A stretch of 64,000 nt of DNA from Galdieria partita (taxonomy: Eukaryota; Rhodophyta; Bangiophyceae; Galdieriales; Galdieriaceae), in the NCBI GenBank assembly GCA_025991245.1, contig BQMJ01000059.1:113016-177015 (forward strand), given 5' to 3'. This document shows positions 30,854-41,383 of the stretch, piece after piece. The first letter of the stretch is position 1. The number at the start of each line of letters is the position of its first letter. Both the position numbers and the translations under genes were made by a program. The notes beneath the pieces were generated by a model. That model was not told where the DNA came from and made no database searches. It worked only from the letters and a program-made list of their open reading frames with translations.

Positions 30854-32626
30854 TTAGGTACAATTATATGCTAAAGACTTCATGCCTAGTTCTATGAGTG
30901 ATTCTATTAAAATGTCTTTTCCTTTCAACGTTATGGAACGATGATACATCTCAATTGCATTTTCATATTTACACTGGCTGTGATATGTTATCCCTATAGC
31001 AGAACAGATAGAGGGGTCTTGTGGAGCAATCGTCAAAGCATCTTCAAGTATATCTAATGCTTTCGAATAGAGTCCTTGACGTCGGTAACAATGTCCTAGA
31101 CCTAACAATGAAGCCGTCAAAATGTTATAATAGCCACTCAATTCTGGGTATGCACTAGGAATATCGCCAATCATTTGTTTCGTCAGTTGCAATGAACGTT
31201 GAAAGCTATCAACAGCACTTGAAAAATTCTCTTGGCGGTATTGCAAGACACCCAATTCATGAAAAGGTTGAGGTTCTGAGGGCGCTATCTTCGATGCCTG
31301 TTCTAACAAACGCTGTGCTTGTGAATAATTGTTTTGTCTCAAATACTCGATGGCCATAAATAAAGCACTGTCGAAACTCAGCGAAGACAGGCGGTAAACA
31401 GTCCTATAAGAAGCCAAAGCTTGATCACTTTCATCTTGAAATGCAAATGCATGTCCAAGAGCAATCCATGAAAGCGACCATGATGGCCTCAATGAGGTTG
31501 CTTTCTGAAAATATTGCCTTGCTTGAACATATTGATTGCAACTCAAATAGTAGCAACCAACAGCATACCAAGAATTTTCTGACTGAGGAAACTCTCGAAC
31601 TAGCCAATGAGCAAAACGGAACAACTCATTGGCTTTTCCAAGGGCATACAAACATGCAGCCTTCCATATGTAAACAGATAGACAATATTTATCTTGGGCC
31701 AGTATCTTATCCAGAACTTGGTCACAGTATGAAAATCGCTTCTGTGAATACAAAAAGCCACAAATCACTACTAAAAAGTCCGTATCTGACGACAACATTG
31801 TCAAGGCTGGCTTATCAAAATAATGGGAATGACAACTCGCAAGAACATTTTGCATAGACTCCACGGAAAGATAAAAACTTTTTGGTACTGTCTCATTTGT
31901 TGGAGTATTCATTCTCAAGTTTGCAAGTTCATAAAAGGTGCTCAGAGAACACTTAAGAATCCCCGAATAGAAAAGTTGCAACCAAGATTCCTCCTGCAAA
32001 GGTTTTGAATTCAAAATAAGCTCTCTCCTTTCTGTTTCTGTCAATAGGTCATTTTCTGACAGTGCAACTATTGCGTCGACACAAAAGCAATCATATTGCA
32101 AAGCTTTTTTCAATAAATCTACTGCTTCCTCTTTCCTTAGTAGTTGCATAGCTGCTTTTCCTTGCAAGTAACAATATGCTGCCTCTACTTCCTGACTGCT
32201 TTCTTCCAGTAAAACTAAACAAGAATCGAGAGATACAGATAATGACTGCTCGGCCGAAAGTATGTCTTTAGAATCTTCGTGGTCATCGAGTTTTCTTGAA
32301 ATCAGAGACTCTAGCACAGTTTCTTTGTCACCGTTCATCTGTTGCTTCAAGTCTTGTTGAGATAAGATGCTACGAAGAAGAAAGACTCTATCTAGCTTTT
32401 TTAAGGAAGACGTATTTTCATTTTGTACACCATAAAAGCTGTTTGCTCGTTTGAACTCTCCACCGAGAAGGAGACAGTTGAGGTAGGTTAGCCTTGAATC
32501 TGGAGTTTGTCCCGTGGTGTGATAGAGTTTGCTTGCTAGAAAACTAGCAGTTCTTGTTAAACCAAGTGACAAATATTTGTAAATTTTCAACTTGAGTGTG
32601 TATATCTTGTCCGTGCGATCGCTCAT
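30854..32626 (-). CDS. APC6: Anaphase-promoting complex subunit 6 (Cdc16/APC6), TPR protein
   Basis: 590 residues, intronless, ATG at 32626. The N-terminus (LKLKIYKYLSLGLTRTASFLASKL) fits the start of Cdc16. Tandem tetratricopeptide repeats fill the C-terminal 330 residues, including PSWSLSWIALGHAFAFQDESDQALASYRTVYRL, AMEYLRQNNYSQAQRLLEQASKIAPSEP-type repeats and a final block around CKYENAIEMYHRSI. Cdc16 is a scaffold TPR subunit of the ubiquitin ligase that triggers anaphase. Other TPR families were considered, but the repeat order and the IAxEYLxxNNxxxAxxxxxxAxxIAPxxPxxxHExGV pattern are those of APC6. Confidence 0.85.
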   Translation of the reverse strand: MSDRTDKIYTLKLKIYKYLSLGLTRTASFLASKLYHTTGQTPDSRLTYLNCLLLGGEFKRANSFYGVQNENTSSLKKLDRVFLLRSILSQQDLKQQMNGDKETVLESLISRKLDDHEDSKDILSAEQSLSVSLDSCLVLLEESSQEVEAAYCYLQGKAAMQLLRKEEAVDLLKKALQYDCFCVDAIVALSENDLLTETERRELILNSKPLQEESWLQLFYSGILKCSLSTFYELANLRMNTPTNETVPKSFYLSVESMQNVLASCHSHYFDKPALTMLSSDTDFLVVICGFLYSQKRFSYCDQVLDKILAQDKYCLSVYIWKAACLYALGKANELFRFAHWLVREFPQSENSWYAVGCYYLSCNQYVQARQYFQKATSLRPSWSLSWIALGHAFAFQDESDQALASYRTVYRLSSLSFDSALFMAIEYLRQNNYSQAQRLLEQASKIAPSEPQPFHELGVLQYRQENFSSAVDSFQRSLQLTKQMIGDIPSAYPELSGYYNILTASLLGLGHCYRRQGLYSKALDILEDALTIAPQDPSICSAIGITYHSQCKYENAIEMYHRSITLKGKDILIESLIELGMKSLAYNCT

Positions 32627-32641
32627 CTCTCAAAATACAAA

Positions 32642-32650
32642 GCGCGCCAA
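32642..32650. promoter_or_regulatory. E2F-like site just upstream of APC6
   Basis: GCGCGCCAA, the reverse complement of TTGGCGCGC, lies 16-24 bp from the APC6 ATG. It is one base short of the E2F consensus seen before alpha-tubulin. Very close to the start codon, so it would overlap the 5' UTR or core promoter. Confidence 0.35.
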
Positions 32651-32795
32651 TGGAGAACATCAGCTGTTGGCTGAATGACTTGGCGAATATTCTTTCATTC
32701 TAATCGGTCTCTCTACTGATAAGCACGAGTTAACTTGGAAAACCAATTTTTTCCACTACAACTAGTTGCTGTTCGTAATAGAGATCAAGTCCTCG

Positions 32796-34293
32796 TTATT
32801 CCTTTATTCCGTCTTCCACATAGCGAGAAACGAAATCTTCCAAAACCAATTGCCAGTGCATCCAACTGGTTCCTCCTTGAGTGAATATACAAAAAGGACT
32901 TCTCAAAGGTCCATCCGCACTTAGTTCACTCGTGCTGCCATCTATAAATGTACCATTGGCGAAAATAACTTCTTCCTCATATCCCTATTTTCAATGTTCT
33001 ATTCATCAGAATGACTAGTAAAAGTCAATCACATACCGGTGTGTTTCCAGCTATAGGTTGTACATATGAATTGACTGGTGACATTCGTTGTACAGACTCA
33101 CAAAAACTTGAAACCAAACTAGGATTTCCTAGCTGTACCGATTGAATGATATCTGTTCTATGCTCATATGGAAGAGGTTGAACTGGAAACCCTAAGGAAC
33201 TCATAACTTGTGAAATGAGACAAGCTCCTTTGATGGCTTCTCCAACAAACTGAGGAGAAAGAAAGAGACCTTGATACATACTTCTAAGATGATCTAACGT
33301 TGCTCCCCCTTGAATACCCGGTGCACATAGTCTACTCTTTGCCAACTCTACCAGTTCCGTTCTTCCAGCTATATAACCTCCAGAAGGAACAATGGTGCCT
33401 CCACAATTCTTTATTAAAGAGCCTGCAATAATATCTGCTCCTACATGAGTGGGTTCCATTTCTTCTACAAATTCTCCATAGCAGTTATCCACAAAGCATA
33501 TTATATCGGGTCGAATTCCTTTCACATGTGCAATAGCTTCTGCCAATTGTCTTATAGTTGTTGACTTTCTCCAAGAGTATCCACATGAACGTTGAAAGAA
33601 TACAAGTTTTGTTTCTTTACGAATAAAACCTGAAACTGCATCCAAATCTATTTCACCATCTGCTTTCAAGTCAAGCTGTCGGAAGCCTATTCGGAAATCT
33701 TTTAGACTTCCATTGCCCGGATTCCCTTTTATACCAATTACTTGTTCTAGAGTGTCATAAGGAGTTCCAGTAAGAGACACCAATTCATCTCCAGGTCGAA
33801 GGATTCCATAGAGACAACAGGCAATGGCGTGTGTTCCTGAAAAGAATTGAAGTCTAACCATTGCAGATTCACAATCAAATAAAGACGCATATATTTGATC
33901 AAGTGTTTCTCTTCCTAAATCTCCGTGACCATAACCGTTGGAGCTCCAAAACAAAGAAGGTGACACTCTGTGTTTACGAAAAGCTTCAAGTAGCCTCCAT
34001 AAATTCCTCTTAGTAACTTGGTCTCTACGATAAAATATAGGATATAAGCTGTCCACTGCTTTCTGTATCAAAAGATGTGCGTCTATTTTATCCATCACTC
34101 GACTTTTATTCGAGCAACAAAGTCTAGTCAGGATTGTGTCGGTTTCTGTCGACAAAGCAAACCGTATTGGACGAACTTTTCTTTGAACAATGTTTCTACG
34201 ACAAAGAAATCGAGCAAAGTTTGAGTCTTTCGAAATACGCAAACGACAAGAACGAGGTTCGCATACACTATCACAAAGAAACGCAACACACAT
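32796..34293 (-). CDS. PLP-dependent 'aluminium resistance' (Alum_res) family protein
   Basis: 481 residues from exons 33037-34293 and 32796-32984 (intron 32985-33036). A fold-type I PLP enzyme related to cystathionine gamma/beta-lyases. SNGYGHGDLGRETLD, RLQFFSGTHAIACCLYGILRPGDEL, VFFQRSCGYSWR, CFVDNCYGEFVEEMEPTHVGADIIAGSLIKNCGG (PLP-lysine region) and CAPGIQGGATLDHLRSMYQGLFLSPQFVGEAIKG are family hallmarks. The second exon brings VIFANGTFIDGSTSELSADGP. The substrate is not established; the name comes from a bacterial genetic screen. About 65 N-terminal residues precede the domain and look like an organelle targeting peptide. Common in cyanobacteria and plants. Confidence 0.88.
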
Positions 34294-34365
34294 CCTCTTT
34301 GCACAAACTTGGCAAACATTACAAAATTCCTTTGTATTCTCACAACACTACTACAAGCAAAAAAC

Positions 34366-35591
34366 TTAAATTTGTCTTATTTCTTCACTGACATCTCGTA
34401 TTCTGTGTTCATCAACCAAAGATAAAGATTTTGCAAACAAAACTCTCATTTTTCGATTCTTCCTTAGCCACTTTGCATAAAATACAGCCATCATAAAGAT
34501 AGCTATAAAACAAACAATAACCACAGCAATGAAATAATAGGTACTTCCATTCTTTAAATGCTCAATCGGAATAAGCATATTGAAAGCAAAGTAAGCAGGT
34601 ACCTGTTGATAACGAAGTGATAAACAAAATGAGAAATATTGAAAACTTCTTTACCATCAACACTCCGGAAAAAACAGCAGAGAAGAAAACTCCAGCAATA
34701 TCGAATTCCAAAACACGGTCCGTTCTTCCTTTTATTTCCGCAATGCTTTCTTGTTCTTTCAAACGGAGATGACTCTTTACTTGCATTATTTTGTTTTCAA
34801 ATAATAGAATTCTCTGCGAAATTTGAATAAAAGGTCCAAGGCATGCGTTCATTTCTTACCTGTAAACAACAGAATAAACAATTCATGATACCGTTCCGTT
34901 TGTTCAAATATTGCACGACTGTTTCATTACTTGCAGCAGCAGAATCTTCATTAAGAGCAGTCAATGAACTCCTTATGTTAATCAATCTTTCATGCATAGT
35001 TTGTAATTGTTTCTCTAACTGTGAGATGCCACTTATGATACTCTGAATACGTTCCACTTCAGCATAGCCTGTCAATTTTCTATGCCCACTTGCATTAGAT
35101 AAAGCAGAGTGTGTTTCAATGTATTGTTCGTTGTAACGTATAGAAACAGCAATGACTGTTTCCACTACAACGCAGTCCCATGAAATCTCAGGAGAGGTTG
35201 CAAGTTGCTTGAACGAACTATTCAAAGCTGAGAAAAACATGTCCTCTACACCTTCCTTTAAAGGAATAACTTGAACATCACTCTCATTTCGAGAGGCAAC
35301 TTTAAGTTCAGGTGTTGTAATCAATAGCCAGTTGGTTCCAGTATTCAGAGAAGTGTCTTCAACTAATTGCAAAGGCAAACTACTACCATAGTTTAATTCT
35401 TCAAGTGAACTTTCTTTTGCCTTTGAATATTTGGAAAAAGAATGTGCTTTTCTTGAAGACTTTATGTACTTCCAATCTTCGTCAGTGATCCGTTCCAACA
35501 GGAACATCTTGTCAATGAAAAATCCTGTTGTTGTCCAAGAAAAACCAAATTTTGCAAACAGGCCTTTCATTTCTTGTAGAAGGTGTTCCAT
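34366..35591 (-). CDS. Divergent CorA-like cation transporter
   Basis: 375 residues from exons 34860-35591, 34655-34813 and 34366-34602 (introns 46 and 52 nt). A long cytosolic N-terminus ends in coiled-coil-like helices. Two C-terminal transmembrane helices follow: GVFFSAVFSGVLMVPAYFAF and YYFIAVVIVCFIAIFMMAVFYAKW, then a basic tail, the two-helix layout of CorA/Mrs2 Mg2+ channels. Between the helices, where CorA has GMN, the protein has FNM, so the selectivity motif is degenerate. A truncated paralogous piece lies at 37916-38188. The family call is moderate and ion specificity is unknown. Confidence 0.5.
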
Positions 35592-36306
35592 TCTTTCAGC
35601 TAAAGTTGATAGTGTAAGATTTCAATTGCATTAGGTTGTTTCCTGAAATATGAATCATGAAGTAAAGGCGTTCTTCTAGAGAACAGAAAGCATTTTCGGT
35701 CGAACATGGATTAAATATCTATAAATAACACCGAATCCACAATTTATTCAGTCTAGTGGGAAAGAGCGTTCCCATTACCAAACGTGGTTTTTCCACACCC
35801 ATACATTTGGGGTGCGTATTTTTTTGGATTATTCCTCTTTTTTCTACTTTGGTATAATGAAATAGGAAACTCTATGCGTATAGTGTCACAACTTTTGGAG
35901 CATACCAGAGAACGTTGTTGTGTTACACAAGTATATTAGTTTCATAGAGAAGGTGCACAGCAAAAAAACTGACTAAACAACGGGGGTAATAAACTGTCCA
36001 TATCTTTCTTCAGGAGGAACTAAGTAGCGAAACAAGTTTTTTATGTGTTAAAGAATGACCAAAACTTGAAAGGAATGAATTGTGTTTTGTATGTACGCGT
36101 CTTTGTTACTTGAACTTTAGCGGAACTTGAGATATTATAGAAGCCAATCAACGATTCGATACTCACTTGTGCAAGAACGAGATACGACAAGCAAGTAAAA
36201 TTGTTATTTATCATAGCAAAAATAGACTTGAGCCAGATTCAATGAATCCTATTCTGACAAAGCAATAAAATATTTGTAAAAAAGGAAACAGTCAATCTAT
36301 CTTATA
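35592..36306. other. Intergenic region at the start of the accessory belt
   Basis: 715 bp between the CorA-like gene and the sugar transporter. It holds the ATPase Walker A relic listed at 35753-35890; the rest shows no supportable coding. Confidence 0.5.
35753..35890 (-). pseudogene. Relic of a P-loop ATPase gene (Walker A region)
   Basis: On the minus strand the frame ending at the stop 35753 encodes KKYAPQMYGCGKTTFGNG, closely matching CYAPQMYGSGKSAFGQH around Walker A of the intact ATPase at 41384-44098; even the bases CCCATACATTTGGGGTGC are shared. Just upstream a second frame gives VTLYA-stop-SFLFHY, matching VLQVIESFLLSY of the same protein. So this is a fragment with one in-frame stop and one frameshift, cut off after about 45 residues. 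It marks where the ATPase family first appears along the arm. Confidence 0.75.
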
Positions 36307-37881
36307 CTAAACTGTTGAATCTCGTGTCTCCAAGGACTTTGCCATCCTACTTTTCTCATGCATCTTATGTACAACCGTAGAATTGCCTTGTACCCGTTTT
36401 CTATCTTTGTGAAAGTGACCAACTAGCTTTTCCAAGTAGACTTTAGTATCAGTCAGATTCTTTTTAGCAATAATATACATCGAGTATTGAAATAAATCCT
36501 GAATGGCTTCCATCTCTACTCCTTTCGTCTCTGGAACAAATAAATAGACAAAGAGAGTTGAGAGCAATGTAAAACCTGCAAAAAAACTAAATGCACCTTG
36601 GGCATGCATTGACTTTAACATAGTTGGCCAAGTGAAAGAAACCACAAAGTTGAGCATATAGCTGGCAAATGAGTTCATAGTAAGACACTGTGAACGAATA
36701 TTCGAGGGATAAATTTCTGCAACGAGAACCCAAGCAACAGGTCCCAGTCCAAGACCAAAGAAGAACCGAAACAATATTGTTCCACTAATATTCAATGCCT
36801 CACGTAGTTCATTTCCGCCAAGAAACGAGAAGCCACAAACCCAAAGAGTCAGAGAAAGAAATGGCATGGAAACCAACAATAAAGTCCTCCTGCCCACACG
36901 ATCTATCAACCAGATAGTAGGAAACGCAAAAAGCATTGTTGCAAAGCCCAATGACACACTAACGTTAATGCTACGAGAAATGGTCATTCCCGTAAGTTGC
37001 AATACGTAATCAAAATAATACATGACTGCATTGACGCCACAAAACTGTTGTGAAACTTGTAAGGCAATTCCTAACATAATCAAACGACGAACGTTAGGCT
37101 TCTCGTACACAATACGAAGAAATCCAGAGGTTGACTTTATCCATTCTCTTTCTTTGCGCATATATTCACACATCAGCGCGTAATCTTCCAAAGCTACTTG
37201 ATCCGAACGGCGTAATTTCACTAGTGAATCCCACGCAGCATTTGCTCGGCCAGATACTAATAGCCATCTTGGTGACTCCTCAATAAAGACTAACCCCAAA
37301 GTCATAAAAACTGCCGGAATCATTATCGAACCAAGCATGAAGCGCCAACCATTATCTACGTGAACAAAAATAACATCGATAACAAGGCCAACGAAGTAGC
37401 CAATTGCATATGCTAGTTCATAAATCGTCGTCAAAGTTCCTCGAGTATCTGTAGAAGCACATTCTGCCAGAAACATGGGTATTGTACTAGTCATGAGTCC
37501 CAAACACATTCCCAAAATAAGTCTTCCTAACAAGAGAACCGTCCAACTGTTGCAAAGAGCCTCCATCAAGCCAGCCGCTATGACGTCTAAACCACCAAAA
37601 AGCATAGCGCCTTTCCTACCCAAATACTTATTCAACACAACAGACCTAATTGAAATGAGGATTATCAAAAAATTCTCTCAACAAACTCACAAAAGTGCTC
37701 CAATAAGAGCTCCCAACAAGGTTGAAGCAATAGTAAGACCTTGAAGGGAGGCGTTCAAGTTGAACCTGGAAACAAAGAACAATTGTGCACCACTAACGAG
37801 TGCAGCGTCCATACCCGCTACACTTCCACCCAGAGTAGACACTACCAATAATAGGTAGAGTTTCATAGACAAACTTTTCAT
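36307..37881 (-). CDS. Major facilitator sugar transporter (monosaccharide/H+ symporter type)
   Basis: 509 residues from exons 37691-37881 and 36307-37645 (intron 37646-37690). Twelve hydrophobic segments with sugar-porter signatures: GSVAGMDAALVSGA in helix 1, GRLILGMCLGL, IEESPRWLLVSGR after helix 6, QQFCGVNAVMYY in helix 7, DRVGRRTLL, and VPETKGVEME after helix 12. A basic C-terminal tail follows. Galdieria is known for many plasma-membrane monosaccharide and polyol transporters that support heterotrophy; sugar specificity cannot be read here. The start MKSLSM at 37881 lies only 35 bp from a pseudogene fragment, so its promoter sits in or beyond that fragment. Confidence 0.92.
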
Positions 37882-37915
37882 TTGAAATTGAGTAAAATGT
37901 CCCAAACGCAAGATA

Positions 37916-38188
37916 AATTGAATTCATTCGGAGACTATTGGTATCAAGTAATTCTTGAGTATCATTGACATATAGAGATAGCATCCAAGAGCATGAAACT
38001 GAGTTGTGTCGCTGACAATTAGATAAAGAACGGTAACTGTCAATTGCTTCTTGCAGTGGAATAACAGTAACACTTTTCGAAGGTGACCATTGTCCATTGG
38101 AACGACTTTCTATAATAACGAGCTGTTTAGAATTTGTTGATTTCAATGGAAACGTCCCTTTCCAAACTTTGCAATACGAGGAAAACAA
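37916..38188 (-). pseudogene. Fragment of a CorA-like transporter gene
   Basis: An open minus-strand frame of about 91 codons without ATG support, reading GTFPLKSTNSKQLVIIES, SVTVIPLQEAID and QELLDTNSL. These align in order with LPLQLVEDTSLNTGTNWLLIT, DVQVIPLKEGVED and QYIETHSAL in exon 1 of the CorA-like gene at 34366-35591. Both N-terminus and membrane helices are missing. It is a partial duplicate, now forming the upstream region of the sugar transporter on the same strand. Confidence 0.6.
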
Positions 38189-38889
38189 TTGAAATGGCTC
38201 TATAATAGTTTAGATCAATTTGATTTTCTACTCATCTTGAGATACACAGCAGGACTATCTTATAAGGATGAAGCTCATGAACCAAATATAAAGATTGAAA
38301 GATATGTGTCCGCATTTGAGTAAAGTAGCACTAAATAACCCTTATTTATAAAGAATTATTGTTATCCATTTGGAAACAGCTAAAATGAAGAATGATTCCA
38401 TTGCAAAAAGGAGAAGATGAGTTAAAGATTGTTCCAATAAAAAGATTATAATAGACAACAAACTTTCTTCATACAAGAGCATCGTTTCATGATATTAATG
38501 ATTTCTTTAGAATGGGAAATGATCTTAAATAGAAGCAGAGCAGACATTTCAGGAATCCATATTGTCAGCATGAAAATTCCAAAACCGATTGCAAGTAACG
38601 AGCTGTAACTCCATCTTCAGGATACAGAAAAAAGCTCTCAGTCAACTGTGGAGGAATCTCTCAGAATTTCCTTGACAGAGTATATTCCAATTCACTTGTC
38701 TCCCTTAAAAGATACAACCAATGGTATCATGGCAAATGAGCTCTTAAGCTGTTTACTTCCTATTCGTTGTTCATACTATCAATCGCAATGGAATTTCAAA
38801 CTCGCTTCCTCATATGAGACGGTTTCGTAAAACTTTGATACACAACTAATTCCTATGCAAGACTTTTAAACTTTGAATCTAAAATCATC
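38189..38889. other. Gap without a supportable gene
   Basis: About 700 bp, AT-rich. A + strand open stretch around 38640-38830 (VEESLRISLTEYIPIHLSPLK...) looks more protein-like than its surroundings but has no recognised relative and may be another decayed fragment. Confidence 0.4.
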
Positions 38890-40042
38890 TCAGATTACCC
38901 CATCTGGGCAATTTGTAGTCACAAGTTGTACCTATTTAGAAAAGCTGACTCAACTTCTAGCAGACACGTAAGAGAATGGGTAAGCTTAAAGGTAGATCTT
39001 CTCAGATTGAAAAGATTAGGTGGTGATACGATAATCCATAGGTAAGATTGTTCATAACTAAAGAGGAGAAAACTTTTTATTCCAAATGGATCCGAACAAA
39101 GGTGCTATTGCAAAACTTGATCTTTATAAAATGCCTCAGAAAAGATAGATTGGAACACTTTGGAAAGAAATATCCTTCTGAGGAGGAATTTGTTATTCAG
39201 AGATTGACTTTGTTGGAAATGAAGAACTTGAGAATAAAAAGGAAAAAGCATGATGTTGGAAGAGACTGAGAGAGACTGCGTTACAAATTGTTGTGAGACC
39301 TTTAAATTCGCTTATTGCGGATGGAAGCATAACTCCTCTCCATGCTTTGTGCCATCTTTTGGGCTATTAGAGCACCGAATCTCCAAGGTTAATCTTAGCT
39401 TGATATTATTCTTCAAAAGGCTTTTTCTCATTGTAGTCTTCATAGGCTCCTTGTGGAATCGCTTTAGATGGTAGCCAACATCACACGTTTGAAGATTCAC
39501 TTTCAAGTAGTGGTGTTATCTTCAATACATTGAACATTTCAATGACGAAGAATTTAGAGAGATTGAAAGGCAGCCTGAGTATCATGCTTTACTCACAGAG
39601 CATCGTGAAACTGTCGTATCATCTACGGGAAAAGTACCAAGACCAACTCAAGGAGTCATCGAGTAGAAAGCATTCATCCTATGACTTTAAGAAGCTGATA
39701 GGAATTTATGTTTCGGACTTTGTCAGTGAAGCAAGTCGAAAACATGTTAATTACTTTGAGACTTTAAATGAACGAGATCGTGAATCTTTCTTTGAAACGT
39801 TATCAGCTCTACTCTTTCCAATAACAAGAAAGGCAAAAATTTATTTTGAAAACTGCATATCGGGACAAGGGTTTTGTTGTTGTTCTGGAAGACAGAACTT
39901 TAAGGTTTTACAATCTTCCAGCAAGAGATGTCATATTAGATTCTTGGCTAAAGTATAATAAGAGTAAGTTGGGAAATATGATAGATCAATATCGCAAAAG
40001 CACAGGAGCATTGAAGGAAGTATATATGAAAAGTTATTTTTA
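38890..40042 (+). pseudogene. Decayed P-loop ATPase, paralogue of the 47033-48522 gene
   Basis: Scattered in three frames are segments collinear with the intact minus-strand gene at 47033-48522: QFVVTSCTYLEKLTQLL (against PLQYIGNAAAWLKNIS), RETALQIVVRPLNSLIADG (against LRGAPLKSVIYFAMKEK), then after an intron-like TAG the segment PCGIALDGSQHHTFEDSL (against CGVLLAGSQHHQFEDNL), YIEHFNDEEFREI, KHSSYDFKKLIGIYVSDFVSEASRKH, and DKGFVVVLEDRTLRFYNLPARDVIL (against RGLLVVVDRIYLRFYNSVARDIL). Frameshifts fall near 39505, 39655 and 39850. The Walker A segment is absent and the Walker B stretch before the intron position appears deleted. It cannot encode a working ATPase. Confidence 0.8.
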
Positions 40043-40296
40043 AATATATGTTCTTTATCAAAGCCTACTCTAGAAGGATGGTGTCCAGGATATAAACTGA
40101 AGTATTCGTTTTCGCTCCATTCAGGTGATCTTCGATATTTCGATGGTACTTTGACCCTATGATTGATTGGATGACAGATGAGTTGTGGTTATATATGCCA
40201 TCCAACTTTGCTCAATGGGATCTTATCTATTGCAAAAACTCGTGAAGAATGGTCCATATAGTTCTTTCGATTAACGATATCTTCGTTTTCAGATCA

Positions 40297-40618
40297 TAAT
40301 TACGGTAGGTCTCGTACCGAACACGATTTTGAAGGAAGTGAGTGTCGTATTTCACAACTTTTGAATGCTATTCGAGGTATAAAGCCCGGCTCTCGAGGTC
40401 ATCAAGTTGAATTACAAGTAGAACGAGTAGACTTGAAGATAGGAAATTCTCGAAGGAAGAGAGTTGCTTCAGAACCTTCAAGAGTAGTAGTAAGAGATCC
40501 GAACGGTATAGATTGTTCGGACAGAGTTCGTTTTATATATGTTTCTCCTTACAAATCTCCAAAGGAAGTGGATGCTAATCTGTCGTTTATCTATTTTATT
40601 GAATGGTCACCTGATTGA
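40297..40618 (+). CDS. Downstream companion ORF (copy 1), unknown beta-rich domain
   Basis: Open frame of about 107 codons after a TTTTCAG that could be a splice acceptor, ending in TGA at 40618. It encodes SECRISQLLNAIRGIKPG, then a basic stretch, then VVVRDPNGIDCSDRVRFIYVSPYKSP. The last part matches LLDSKGIHWRQCMSIVYVTPLKLS in the minus-strand ORF at 46316. It follows the ATPase pseudogene on the same strand. No start codon near its upstream end, so it is either a 3' exon or a remnant. Function unknown. Confidence 0.4.
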
Positions 40619-40828
40619 TTGCATTTGTAACTGTGATTTTCCCAATGAGCCATATCTAAAATATTTTTCATATTTGTTATTCTTTAGATTTATTTTTCAA
40701 TCTGATAGCTTTGTTCAACAATGCAACAAATGTATGAAATAATTTCAAACATGAGTATTGCAAGGTTCTGTAACGTTGCTTATATTGGATCATTTTCAAT
40801 GCGCAATTGGAAGTTCACAGGATACTCA

Positions 40829-41284
40829 TTACGTCAAATAAAGCATTCGTTGTTCAAGTTTTAATGAACATTTTTGCAAATAACAAGGATTCATCTCTTT
40901 TGTCAGCTGATTGCTTACGTATCCACCCTTGTCAACCATGGCAACAAGAATGAATGTCCAATTCTTAGAAAGGCCAAACACTGACCACCTCTGATGACAA
41001 ACAAGTGACTCCCATGTATTTATTTTCGTGTAAGATACTGGTTCAAGTATTTCATCTTTTTGCAGTCTCAAATTTTCTACGATAATACATGTCGAGGAGT
41101 AATGGGTTTTCTGTGAAAATAAACTATTTGTACGTAATGCAATAATTCCATTGTCGTCTGCAATGGAGAGTATAGTTTCTACTGTAACATGTGATGACTG
41201 TTCATTCTTTAAAGTGCTTCTATAGATTCTTTTTTTTATAAAAGGAAAGAACGATAATTTTACTAGTGTTTGAATGATGCAAAT
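40829..41284 (-). CDS. Downstream companion ORF (copy 2), unknown
   Basis: Open minus-strand frame of about 152 codons without an ATG at its upstream end, stop at 40829. It contains LKNEQSSHVTVETILSIADDNGIIALRT, resembling SKNEQS...EFTITLEEDDSGRIVDFRLL of the ORF at 46316-46740, and a Trp/Lys-rich C-terminus. It begins 100 bp after the stop of the large ATPase gene on the same strand. It may be a separate spliced gene, a lost 3' exon or a remnant. Confidence 0.4.
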   Translation of the reverse strand: MCIIQTLVKLSFFPFIKKRIYRSTLKNEQSSHVTVETILSIADDNGIIALRTNSLFSQKTHYSSTCIIVENLRLQKDEILEPVSYTKINTWESLVCHQRWSVFGLSKNWTFILVAMVDKGGYVSNQLTKEMNPCYLQKCSLKLEQRMLYLT

Positions 41285-41383
41285 TTAAAACGATAATGTT
41301 TCAAGATTACTCAATATTGGCTTCCGACAAGTAATGAACGACGAATTGTAGAGTTCGATTCACCAAAAAGTAGAGGATCAAAG

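Noticed and set aside
31441-31857. 138-codon + strand open frame
   Set aside because: It lies entirely antisense to the TPR region of APC6, whose repeats are convincing on the other strand.
38648-38830. 60-codon + strand frame starting VEESLRISLTEY
   Set aside because: More protein-like than its surroundings but no ATG-based model or homologue could be supported; noted only in the gap entry.
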